Origin: a virus
Reading direction: 5' to 3' (one strand)
Virus record (IMG/VR): IMGVR_UViG_3300032294_002866
Location: 1-34,357 of that record
DNA: 34,357 bases
Shown one piece after another: positions 19,361-26,672 of this stretch. A model generated the notes under the pieces. That model did no database searches, was not told where the DNA came from, and saw nothing but the letters and a program-made list of their open reading frames with translations. Position 1 is the stretch's first letter, and the number at the start of each line of letters is the position of its first letter. Position numbers and translations under genes: made by a program.

Positions 19361-21224
19361 GGTCATTGACCCCTTCAATGCTGCGATGGCGGATGCCCAG
19401 CGGCAAAAGGAATCGGGCGCAAAGAAGGCCAGCAAGAAAGCGGCGGGCGATGGCGCGCCAGTGCGGCTGCCGCCGCCTGCGGATGCGATGGATTTTGAAG
19501 GCTCGCCCATTGTGCCGATCGGCGTGGCGCCGGGGTTTTATTACCTGGTGGATGCCGGGGGGAATTTCCGCGCGGTGCCGGCGCGGGACATGATGAAAAA
19601 GGAAACGTTGCTTGACCTTTTCGGCGCGGATGATTCCTGGCTGGCACAACGTTTCGGCGTGACTGATGAATATGGTGTGCTCGTGGTGAAGGGGTGGGAT
19701 AAGGTCGGCAAGGCCATCATGCGCGCATGCTTCCTGCTTGGGCCTTATGATCCGGTGGGCAATCCGCCGCGCCGCACGGGTATTTGGGCGGATGATAAGG
19801 GCGCGCCGCTGTTGCATTTGGGCGGGCGCCTGGTTTTTGCCGATGGCCGGGCGGAAGCCGCTGGCATTGTGGTGAATGTGGAAGTGGAAGGGGCGACCGA
19901 ACGGCACGTTTATGTGCGCGAACCTTCCGTGCGTCGCCAGCCTGCGCCCCCATGCCCCCCGGCGGATATTGATGATCTGCGCCGCGATATTGCGGATTTA
20001 TGGGTGTTCCGGGATGGCCCGGCGGCGGCCATGTTGGCGATGGGCTGGTGCGCGGTTGCGTCACTTGGGGCTGCCGTGCGCTGGCGGCCGAATTTGGTGG
20101 TGTTGGGTGGTACCGGCACGGGCAAGACAAGCCTGATTCGCGTGCTGCAAGGCTTGCTGCCGGTGCATGCCTATTCGAATGACACCACAAAGGCTGGGCT
20201 TGAAGCGCGGGTGACGGATCGGCCAGGGCCCATCATTGTGGATGAAGCGGCGCAGGGGGATCGCTCGGGCGCCGCAGCGTTGTTTGATATGATGCTGCCG
20301 GCGTCAGGTGGTGAAGGGTCGCGTGGGTTGCGGGGCAGCCCGGATGGGCGAGGCCGGTCCTTCAGTGTTTTGGGTGCGGTTTGCTATGCGGCCATTCATC
20401 CGCCGGTGCTGAAGCCTGAGCACATGGGGCGCTTTACTGAAATCACGCTGATGCCAGCGGGGCGCGACAATAAGGACGCGATCGAGGCTATTCAGGCGCG
20501 GGCCCATGGTTTGGGCGCGGCCATGCTCGGGCGCGTCATCAAGGGTTTTGCAAGGTGGGATGGCAATCTGCGCGCCATGCGATCTGCGCTCGTGCTGGCT
20601 GGCGCCACGGCGCGCGAAGCGGACCAGGTGGGCGCGCTGCTGGCGGGTTGGTGGTTGCTGGCCAGTGATGCTGTGGCGACGGATGCTGAGGCATCGGCCT
20701 TGGTGCGTGAAGCGTCGGCTTTCATCGGCGGCGCAGCGGCGCAGCGGGAAGATAGCGCCGGGCGGCGGGCATGGGTGATGTTGGCTTCCACCAGCATCAC
20801 GCGCGCCGCTGGGCAGGTGCGCGTCCCGGTTGGCGACCTGGTGCGGGAATGCTTCGATCATGACGCGGCTGGTGACCCGGAAGGGGAGCTTAGGCGTATT
20901 GGGCTGAAGGCTCAGCAATTGTCACCCGATGATGCGGTGAAGCTGCTGCGAGATGTCTGGACCGATGATGATGCCAAGGCGCTGGGCGGGCTGCCGTTGA
21001 AGGTGGTGTGGTTTGCGCGCCAGCACCAGGAATTGCGGCGGCTCTATGCTGGGACAGAATTTGCGGGGGAGGCTTGGTGGCGCGCCATGGAACAGATGCC
21101 GCATGCCAAGCGAAGTATCGGGAATCTGCGCATGGGCAAGGCATATTCGGGGCGCGCATTCTGCGTGCCCGTGGCGGTATTGGACCCTGAAGAACCGGAG
21201 CATCCCCCCGCGCCCCCCTCCTGA
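19338..21224 (+). CDS. AAA+ replication ATPase/helicase-like protein (628 aa)
   Basis: GTG 19338 has AGGAGG seven bases upstream (19325-19330); an ATG at 19317 would place that site inside the gene. The ATPase core has Walker A GGTGTGKTS (~257-265) after RWRPNLVVL and Walker B PGPIIVDEAAQ (~297-306). An SNDTTKAGLEARVTDRPGP stretch lies between, a layout close to the DUF927-type helicases encoded next to phage primases. The N-terminal 200 residues carry no recognised primase motif. A C-terminal ~200-residue region is helical (VWFARQHQELRRLYAGTEF). It presumably unwinds the phage origin. An iteron array follows. Confidence 0.65.
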   Translation: MSQSSAAEVIDPFNAAMADAQRQKESGAKKASKKAAGDGAPVRLPPPADAMDFEGSPIVPIGVAPGFYYLVDAGGNFRAVPARDMMKKETLLDLFGADDSWLAQRFGVTDEYGVLVVKGWDKVGKAIMRACFLLGPYDPVGNPPRRTGIWADDKGAPLLHLGGRLVFADGRAEAAGIVVNVEVEGATERHVYVREPSVRRQPAPPCPPADIDDLRRDIADLWVFRDGPAAAMLAMGWCAVASLGAAVRWRPNLVVLGGTGTGKTSLIRVLQGLLPVHAYSNDTTKAGLEARVTDRPGPIIVDEAAQGDRSGAAALFDMMLPASGGEGSRGLRGSPDGRGRSFSVLGAVCYAAIHPPVLKPEHMGRFTEITLMPAGRDNKDAIEAIQARAHGLGAAMLGRVIKGFARWDGNLRAMRSALVLAGATAREADQVGALLAGWWLLASDAVATDAEASALVREASAFIGGAAAQREDSAGRRAWVMLASTSITRAAGQVRVPVGDLVRECFDHDAAGDPEGELRRIGLKAQQLSPDDAVKLLRDVWTDDDAKALGGLPLKVVWFARQHQELRRLYAGTEFAGEAWWRAMEQMPHAKRSIGNLRMGKAYSGRAFCVPVAVLDPEEPEHPPAPPS

Positions 21225-21236
21225 AAGGGGGAAGGA

Positions 21237-21471
21237 TCACACCCTTCACACCCTGCTTCACACCTTCTTTCGTTGAAAATACTCAGGGTGTGAAGGTGTG
21301 AAGAGTGTGAAGCAATTTTCCTCACGTGCGCGTGAGGTATCAAGCGGTAACCCTATAGGAGAAGTGTATCATGGTCCCGCGTGTATATTCGCCTTCACAC
21401 CCTTCACACTTTCACACCTTCAATGAAATAAAAGAAAAAAGGTGTGAAGGTGGGTGTGAACAGGGTGTGAA
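21237..21471. repeat. Iteron-like array of TTCACACC / GGTGTGAA, candidate replication origin
   Basis: Two clusters, each with forward copies followed by three reverse copies across an A/T-rich centre. Cluster 1: forward at 21245 and 21257 (a partial one at 21237), reverse at 21287, 21295 and 21304 (the last AGTGTGAA). Cluster 2: forward at 21394, 21403 (ending ACT) and 21411, reverse at 21441, 21453 and 21464. Between the clusters is a perfect hairpin (21320-21337). This directional design just after the replication ATPase suits an origin bound by an initiator. Cluster 2 lies inside the coding frame beginning 21371. Confidence 0.6.
21320..21337. promoter_or_regulatory. Perfect hairpin between iteron clusters
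   Basis: CCTCACG (21320-21326), loop TGCG, CGTGAGG (21331-21337): a 7-bp perfect inverted repeat with a four-base loop. It has no T-tract, so it is not a typical terminator. It could belong to the presumed origin or to the leader of the gene at 21371. Confidence 0.4.
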
Positions 21472-22168
21472 GCTGACGGATAGGGTGGGAAGCATTCAAT
21501 CCGGCGGCGCCTGGGTCACTGGCGATGGCATGGCGCAGCGCGTGGTGGAAATGGCCCATGCCCGTGCGATGGCCGAAGAAGCCCGGGCGCTGGCGGCTCA
21601 GTGCCGTCCAGACCCCGCGTTCAGGCTTCCGGTGGGTTATGACCCTGAAGCGGCTGTGCGGGCTGCTGAGGGGCTGGCGCGGCGGGTGGTGCATCAGCGG
21701 GTGGTGCGGGCGGATAAGCTGGCTGGGCTGCGGGATGCGGGCAAGATCACGCCGATCGAGTTTCGCGCGGGTCAGGAAATCAGGCTGGTGGTGGAATACC
21801 TGGATGGAGGGCGCGTGCCGATGGTGCGCAGCCAGTTCGCTGAGCGCTTGGCCAGCGGATCGGACGGCACCGGGGAACTGATGGGGATCGAGGAAGCGGA
21901 ACGTGAGCGCTTCGGCCCCTGGCGCGCCTGGGCGCGGCGCTTGCCGGCGCGGCGCTTGCCTCGGCGGTCAGATGAAACCATCGAAGACCTGACGCGCTTG
22001 GTGGTGGTCAAGGGGCGCGGCGTGCGGCAAGTGGCGGATGCGCTGCGGATTGACCAGCGCAACGCCTTGGCTCGGCTACGGCAAAGCCTGGGCTGGTATG
22101 TGGAAAGGGCTGGCTGGGCAGGCGGTGAAAATACCCGCTTGACATCCCACCACGTTTCGATGCTATGA
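21371..22168 (+). CDS. DUF6456-like helix-turn-helix protein, candidate late regulator (265 aa)
   Basis: ATG 21371 has AGGAG nine bases upstream, so it is preferred although the first ~40 codons lie in the iteron array (HPSHFHTFNEIKEKRCEGG) and a shorter start (ATG 21531) exists. The middle (AHARAMAEEARALAAQ, then DKLAGLRDAGKITPIEFRAG and QEIRLVVEYLDGGRVPM) and C-terminal helix-turn-helix (DLTRLVVVKGRGVRQVADAL, then RIDQRNALARLRQSLGWYV) resemble DUF6456 proteins of alphaproteobacteria and their phages. It is the last gene before the terminase leader, where a late-gene activator would be expected. That role is inferred. Confidence 0.55.
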   Translation: MVPRVYSPSHPSHFHTFNEIKEKRCEGGCEQGVKLTDRVGSIQSGGAWVTGDGMAQRVVEMAHARAMAEEARALAAQCRPDPAFRLPVGYDPEAAVRAAEGLARRVVHQRVVRADKLAGLRDAGKITPIEFRAGQEIRLVVEYLDGGRVPMVRSQFAERLASGSDGTGELMGIEEAERERFGPWRAWARRLPARRLPRRSDETIEDLTRLVVVKGRGVRQVADALRIDQRNALARLRQSLGWYVERAGWAGGENTRLTSHHVSML

Positions 22169-22229
22169 ATACCTATCGCTCAGAAGTGTGCCCGGCGCCT
22201 TCAAGCTTTCAGAAAATCCTTCTATCACT

Positions 22230-22270
22230 TTGGCACGCCGCTTGCGCATCGCGTTGGCACGGCGCTTGCG
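22230..22270 (+). promoter_or_regulatory. Tandem repeats with sigma-54 -24/-12 geometry upstream of terminase
   Basis: TTGGCACGCCGCTTGCG (22230-22246) and TTGGCACGGCGCTTGCG (22254-22270) differ at one base and start 24 bases apart. Each has GG and GC separated by exactly 10 bases, with TTGGCACG and TTGC as in sigma-54 promoters (TTGGCACG-N4-TTGC). The base after TTGC is G rather than A/T. They would start a leader of about 145-165 bases ahead of the small terminase gene at 22423. Alternatively these are terminase-binding repeats of a cos site. Confidence 0.45.
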
Positions 22271-22358
22271 TGGTGCCCCTCGCGGGTCCTTCCGGCCCGA
22301 TTTTGTATGCGGGCGGCTTTGCGCGCCCGGCATTGGTAGTGGGGAAATTGCAGAAGGG

Positions 22359-22387
22359 TGCAACAAAATTCTCTTTGTTGCGCAACA
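22359..22387 (+). promoter_or_regulatory. Terminase leader hairpin and palindrome
   Basis: GCAACAAA (22360-22367) pairs with TTTGTTGC (22374-22381) around a six-base loop, and the last part also forms the perfect 12-bp palindrome TGTTGCGCAACA (22376-22387). A half-site TGCAACA begins at 22359. Placed 36-64 bases before the small terminase start, it may be an operator, an RNA switch or part of a packaging site. Confidence 0.4.
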
Positions 22388-22422
22388 TGAAGCGGCAAAT
22401 CGGTATTGGGAGCGTGGGGTAA

Positions 22423-22920
22423 ATGCCACGGCTCAGCATCACCGATATCGCGAAACACGCCGGGGTGAACAAGTCTACCGTGTCGCGCCAGGTGGCCGCT
22501 TATGGGCTGCGGGGGGCGGACGGCAAAGTTGATTTGGATTCGTACCTTGCGCTTCGCGAATCGGGCCTTGATCCGCTGCTGCAAACCACGGGCCGCGCCG
22601 CGCAGGCCGCTGGCGATGCGGAATCTGGCCTCGCGGCGGAGCGGCTTCGCAAGATGGCCGCTGATGCTCAGCTTGCGGAATTGGAGCTTGGTCGTCAGCA
22701 AGGCAAGCTACTCGAAGCGGCTCGAGTAGAGGCCGAGCAAGAAGACATGGCCCGTAAGCTGCGCGATCGGCTGCTGCAGATCCCGCAGGAAGTGGCTGCG
22801 GATTGCGCCAGGCTGGGTGACGAGATCGCCATCCAGGCCACGATCACACAGGCCCTGCGCCGGGCCCTGGATGGGCTGGCGGGCGAATTGAGCGCGGCAG
22901 ATGTTCCAAGCGCTGCCTGA
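22423..22920 (+). CDS. Terminase small subunit, Nu1-like (165 aa)
   Basis: The N-terminus has a winged-helix DNA-binding motif, ITDIAKHAGVNKSTVSRQVA then AYGLRGADGKVDLDSYLAL, as in lambda Nu1 and DNA-packaging Nu1 relatives. A coiled region follows (LAAERLRKMAADAQLAELEL, then AARVEAEQEDMARKLRDRLL) that would form the oligomer. It recognises the packaging site and recruits the large subunit. The stop at 22920 lies 20 bases inside the large-subunit gene (22901). Its leader holds tandem repeats and a palindrome that may be its DNA target. A weak GTGGGG ribosome site precedes ATG 22423. Confidence 0.8.
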   Translation: MPRLSITDIAKHAGVNKSTVSRQVAAYGLRGADGKVDLDSYLALRESGLDPLLQTTGRAAQAAGDAESGLAAERLRKMAADAQLAELELGRQQGKLLEAARVEAEQEDMARKLRDRLLQIPQEVAADCARLGDEIAIQATITQALRRALDGLAGELSAADVPSAA

Positions 22921-24883
22921 TGCTGGCCCGGTGCTTCGCCGGGCTTGGGCGCGCGGCTTGGCTTCGCCGCCCGAACGTCTGGTTTCGGCCTGGGCCGACG
23001 CAGAGCGCGTCCTGGGCCCGGAAGAAGGGCCTTTCCCGGGCGGCTGGCGTACTGACCGAGTGCCCTATCTGCGCGATGTCATGGATGCCCTAAGCCTTTC
23101 GCATCCGGCGCGGCGCGTGACGCTGATGGCGTCCGCCCAGGTTGGTAAAACAATGGCGCTGCTGAACCTGGCGGGCCAGATCATCGCGGAAACGCCGACC
23201 ACAGTGCTTTGGGTGCTGCCTTCGCTGGATGAAGCGCAGAAGTTCAACCGCGACAAACTGGAACCGATGCTGGCGAATTCCCCGGCGGTATCGGCCAAGG
23301 TGCGGGCGTTGGTGAGCCGGGATGAAACCGGCAGCACCACCAAGCGAAAGATTTTTGCCGGCGGGAACATTGACCTGACGGGGGCGAATTCCTCCAAGGG
23401 CCTGCAGATGGTCACCAAGCGGGTGATCCTGCTGGATGAAGTCTCAGAATTTCCGATGGATGTGGATGGGCGCGGCGATCCGGTTTCCATGGCCGAAGCC
23501 CGCGCCATGGCATGGACGGGGCGGGAGAAAATCGCCGCGGCATCCACGCCCGGCATCAAGGGTCAGTGCCGCATATCGGCGCGGTTCGAAGATGGCAGCC
23601 AAGGCCGGTTCCATGTGGCCTGCCCCGATTGCGGCACAGAGCAACCGCTGATTTTTGAAAATCTGCGCTGGCCGAAGGGGGAGCCAAGCGCGGCGCTCTA
23701 TCATTGTTCAGCGTGCGGCGTCGGGATCGAGCATCGCCAAAAGGCTGCCATGCTGGCCGCTGGCAAATGGGTGCATGAGCGGCCCGAGTTATTGGTGCAT
23801 CACGCAAGCTTTGCGCTGAATGCGCTGTATTCGCCTTTCGTGTCTTGGGCCTGGGTGGCGGAACAGCGCGAGCGCAGCCAGGATGATCCGCTGCTGGATA
23901 AAGTGTTCACTCAGCAGGTGCTCGGCCTGCCTTATGAACCGCGCTACGATTTGCCGAGCCATGAATTGCTGTGGCGCCGGCGCGAAGCCTATCCGCCTCG
24001 GCGCATTCCGCCCGGCGTGTTGTTCCTGACCGGCGCAGTGGACGTGCAAGGTGATCGCCTGGAATGGGGTGTGTATGGCTGGGATCGCCATCTGTCTTCC
24101 TGGTGGGTGGATGGCGGCATTCTGGAAGGTGACCCGGCGCTTGATCCGGTGTGGTTGGCTTTGGATGAAGTGGTCGGCAAAACCTACCGCGACGCCTGGG
24201 GCCGCGAATGGGCACCGATCTGCTACGGGATTGACTCGGGCTATTTGCCGCAGCGGGTTTATTCCTACGCCCGCCGGCACGCCGCGCGGCGCGATCCGCG
24301 CATCATGGCGCTGGATGGCCGGGCGAAGTGGGGTGAACCGCCGCTTGGTATGCCGAAGCCGCAAGATGTGGATTACAACGGCAAGAAAATCGGATCGGTC
24401 CTACTTTGGCCGGTTGGTACCTGGGATCTGAAAACGGAAGTGGCGGCAGCGCTCAGGCTCACGGAAATGGGGCCTGATGCGACCGGCGCCTGGCCGAAGG
24501 GCGCGGCGCATTTTCCGCAAGCTTTGGACCTTGGGTTTTTTGAACAGATCACCGCCGAAGCCTGTGTGGAAATCGGCAACCGCGCGGGCTTCACCAGGCG
24601 GGAATGGCGCAAAGTCCGCCCCCGCAACGAGCAATGGGATATCGCCGTTTATGCCCGCGCCTTGGCCCGGCATGAAACCGCGAACCTGACTGATGCACAT
24701 TGGGAAAAGCTGATCGCGGAACGTGTGGGCAGGCCTGAAGATGCGCAAGCTGATATGGCTGCCCTTTGGCAGCCCGATTTGAAGACCTTGGCCGCTGTGG
24801 CAGCACCGCCACCACCACAAGTAAAGCCCGCCGCGCCCCCCCGAAGTGGTGGCTGGTTTGAACGCCGATCCGACTGGATTTGA
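22901..24883 (+). CDS. Terminase large subunit, GpA family (660 aa)
   Basis: The ATPase domain has Walker A MASAQVGKT (~76-84), Walker B VILLDE (~175-180) and a coupling motif ASTPGIKG (~214-221). A zinc-finger-like insert, C241-x2-C244 to C269-x2-C272, follows. The nuclease part carries the expected acidic residues: D381 in GAVDVQGDR, D445 in YGIDSGY and D580 in QWDIAVYA. The family is phage_GpA (lambda A), which packages DNA into proheads and makes cohesive ends. Overlap with the small subunit is 20 bases. A cos-type packaging mode is therefore expected. The C-terminus is Pro-rich. Confidence 0.9.
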   Translation: MFQALPDAGPVLRRAWARGLASPPERLVSAWADAERVLGPEEGPFPGGWRTDRVPYLRDVMDALSLSHPARRVTLMASAQVGKTMALLNLAGQIIAETPTTVLWVLPSLDEAQKFNRDKLEPMLANSPAVSAKVRALVSRDETGSTTKRKIFAGGNIDLTGANSSKGLQMVTKRVILLDEVSEFPMDVDGRGDPVSMAEARAMAWTGREKIAAASTPGIKGQCRISARFEDGSQGRFHVACPDCGTEQPLIFENLRWPKGEPSAALYHCSACGVGIEHRQKAAMLAAGKWVHERPELLVHHASFALNALYSPFVSWAWVAEQRERSQDDPLLDKVFTQQVLGLPYEPRYDLPSHELLWRRREAYPPRRIPPGVLFLTGAVDVQGDRLEWGVYGWDRHLSSWWVDGGILEGDPALDPVWLALDEVVGKTYRDAWGREWAPICYGIDSGYLPQRVYSYARRHAARRDPRIMALDGRAKWGEPPLGMPKPQDVDYNGKKIGSVLLWPVGTWDLKTEVAAALRLTEMGPDATGAWPKGAAHFPQALDLGFFEQITAEACVEIGNRAGFTRREWRKVRPRNEQWDIAVYARALARHETANLTDAHWEKLIAERVGRPEDAQADMAALWQPDLKTLAAVAAPPPPQVKPAAPPRSGGWFERRSDWI

Positions 24884-24893
24884 AAGGTTCACC

Positions 24894-25091
24894 ATGGCAA
24901 CGCAAGCCGATATTGACGCGCTGACCGCCGCCATGGCGCAGAACGGCGCGGTGATGGAAGTGCGCTTTTCCGATGGCCGATCAGTGAAGTATCGCAGCAT
25001 CACGGAAATGAGCCAAGCCATTGCCGCGCTACGCCGCGAACTTTCCGTGCCGATGAACCGCACAACGCTTTTAGCCTTCAGAAGGGACTAA
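24894..25091 (+). CDS. gpW-like head-tail connector (65 aa)
   Basis: ATG 24894 has AAAGG seven bases upstream. The sequence MATQADIDALTAAMAQNG, then VMEVRFSDGRSVKYRSITEM and SQAIAALRRELS has the gpW pattern: an N-terminal helix, a beta hairpin around SDGRSVKYR, and a second helix. In lambda, gpW closes the portal vertex and prepares the head for tail addition. Its place between terminase large subunit and portal is as in lambda, which supports the call. Six bases separate it from the portal gene. Confidence 0.7.
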   Translation: MATQADIDALTAAMAQNGAVMEVRFSDGRSVKYRSITEMSQAIAALRRELSVPMNRTTLLAFRRD

Positions 25092-25097
25092 CCCGCC

Positions 25098-26660
25098 ATG
25101 TGGTTTGACCGCCTGCTTGCCAACCTTGCGCCGGAAGCCGCGCTGCGCCGTGCGCGCGCGCGCCTGGCGCTGCAGGGCATCCAGGCGGCTTATGATGGTG
25201 CGCGTCGGTCCCGCCGCATGGGGCGGCTTTCCAGCGCCAATGGCCCGCGCGCCGAAGTGCAGGAAGGCTTGAAGACACTGCGCGACCGGTCGCGCGACCT
25301 GGTGCGCAACAATGCCTGGGCGGCTTCCGCGCTGGATACGCTTATCGGCTACCAGATCGGCACCGGCATCACGCCGCGTTCGGCGGTGCCCTTGGCTACG
25401 CGGGAAGAACGCGACCAGATCAATGCGGTGAATGCAGCGGTGGATGCCGCTTTTGAAGCCTGGGCCGCGCGGTGTGACGTTACCGGCCAGATGGATTTTT
25501 ACGGGTTGCAAGCACTGGCCGCCCGCACGCGCGCTGAAGCCGGTGAAGTGCTGATCCAGCTTATTCGTCTGGCGCCCGCCGAACAGCGCCGGCGCGGCTT
25601 GAATGTGCCGCTGGCGCTGCAGGTGCTGGAACCTGACCTGCTTGATGAAACCTACAATGAAGAACGCCGCCGGCCCGAAGACAATCTGATTGCCAATGGC
25701 GTGGAATATAACGCCATGGGCGCGCCCGTGGCGTATTGGCTGTTTGATCGGCACCCCGGCGAAGCCGCCACCTTTGGCCGTGGAACCATGCTGCGCCGTC
25801 GCGTGCCGGCTTCCGACATTATCCACCTGTTCAAGGCCACGCGCCCCGGCCAGGTGCGCGGCGTGCCGGTGGCGGCACCGGTCATTACGCGCTTGATGGC
25901 TTTGGATGAATTGGAAGACGCGGCGTTGCAGCAAGCCAAGGTGCAAGCCTGCCTGGCGGCTTTCATCACCAGTGACGCCGCGCCTGGTCGCGGCCCGCTG
26001 GAAGGGACTGATTCTGAAACCGGCGATGCGTTGAAAACTTTCTCGCCTGGCATGATTGAACGGCTGCTGCCTGGTGAAGATGTTTCCTTCGCCACGCCAT
26101 CCGGCACCGGCGGCTTCAATGAATTGGCGAAGCACCAGCTTCACGCCATCGCCGCCGCTTATGGCCTGACCTATGATTTGCTGACGGGTGATCTTTCCGG
26201 CGCAAATTATTCATCGCTCCGCGCTGGGCGCCTGGCCTTCAAGCGCCAGCTTGAACAAGACCAGTGGCATTTGCTGGTCCCTGGCATGTGTGAACCGATC
26301 TGGCGGGCCTGGGTGGCATCCGCGCTTGGTGCCGGTGTGCTGCCGCCCGCGCCGCACGCCTACCCGGTAGCCTGGGGCCCGCCTGTGTTCGAATTTGTGG
26401 ACCCAATGAAGGACGCGCTGGCGACCAAGGCCATGATCCGCATGGGCCTGAAGACCTGGCGCCAGGCGGTGACGGAACAGGGCTATGACCCAACCATTAT
26501 CGCGCAGCAGATCGCCGAAGACAACGCGCTGCATGATGATCTGGGTCTGATCCTGGATGCTGACCCGCGCCGCGCCAATGCTTCCGGCGGCGCGCAGGAT
26601 GCTGCGGTCAATTCCGCCATTGAAATCGCCGCCACGGGGCTTGCGGCGACAAACGCTTAA
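25098..26660 (+). CDS. Portal protein, lambda type (520 aa)
   Basis: ATG 25098 follows the gpW-like gene after six bases, where the surrounding AAGGGAC is the likely ribosome site. The N-terminal region (SRDLVRNNAWAASALDTLIG, then YQIGTGITPR) and the clusters EAGEVLIQLIRL, PVAYWLFDRHPG, ASDIIHLFKATRPGQVRGVP and LTGDLSGANYSSLRAGRLAF are all hallmarks of phage_portal_2 (lambda B). The product forms the dodecameric DNA channel at one vertex of the capsid. Length is normal for the family. The C-terminal tail is disordered. Confidence 0.9.
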   Translation: MWFDRLLANLAPEAALRRARARLALQGIQAAYDGARRSRRMGRLSSANGPRAEVQEGLKTLRDRSRDLVRNNAWAASALDTLIGYQIGTGITPRSAVPLATREERDQINAVNAAVDAAFEAWAARCDVTGQMDFYGLQALAARTRAEAGEVLIQLIRLAPAEQRRRGLNVPLALQVLEPDLLDETYNEERRRPEDNLIANGVEYNAMGAPVAYWLFDRHPGEAATFGRGTMLRRRVPASDIIHLFKATRPGQVRGVPVAAPVITRLMALDELEDAALQQAKVQACLAAFITSDAAPGRGPLEGTDSETGDALKTFSPGMIERLLPGEDVSFATPSGTGGFNELAKHQLHAIAAAYGLTYDLLTGDLSGANYSSLRAGRLAFKRQLEQDQWHLLVPGMCEPIWRAWVASALGAGVLPPAPHAYPVAWGPPVFEFVDPMKDALATKAMIRMGLKTWRQAVTEQGYDPTIIAQQIAEDNALHDDLGLILDADPRRANASGGAQDAAVNSAIEIAATGLAATNA

Positions 26661-26672
26661 AAGGGGGCTTTT

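Noticed and set aside
21237-21471. CRISPR array.
   Set aside because: The repeats are 8-9 bases, in both orientations and irregularly spaced; there are no regular spacers or cas genes.
22165-22422. An 85-codon rightward frame filling the terminase leader, with ATGA coupling at its start and its stop directly before the terminase ATG.
   Set aside because: The fit is tempting, but the product (Trp/His/Cys-rich, repeat-derived) does not look like a protein, codon use differs from neighbours, and the interval is full of repeats and palindromes. It cannot be excluded without translation data.
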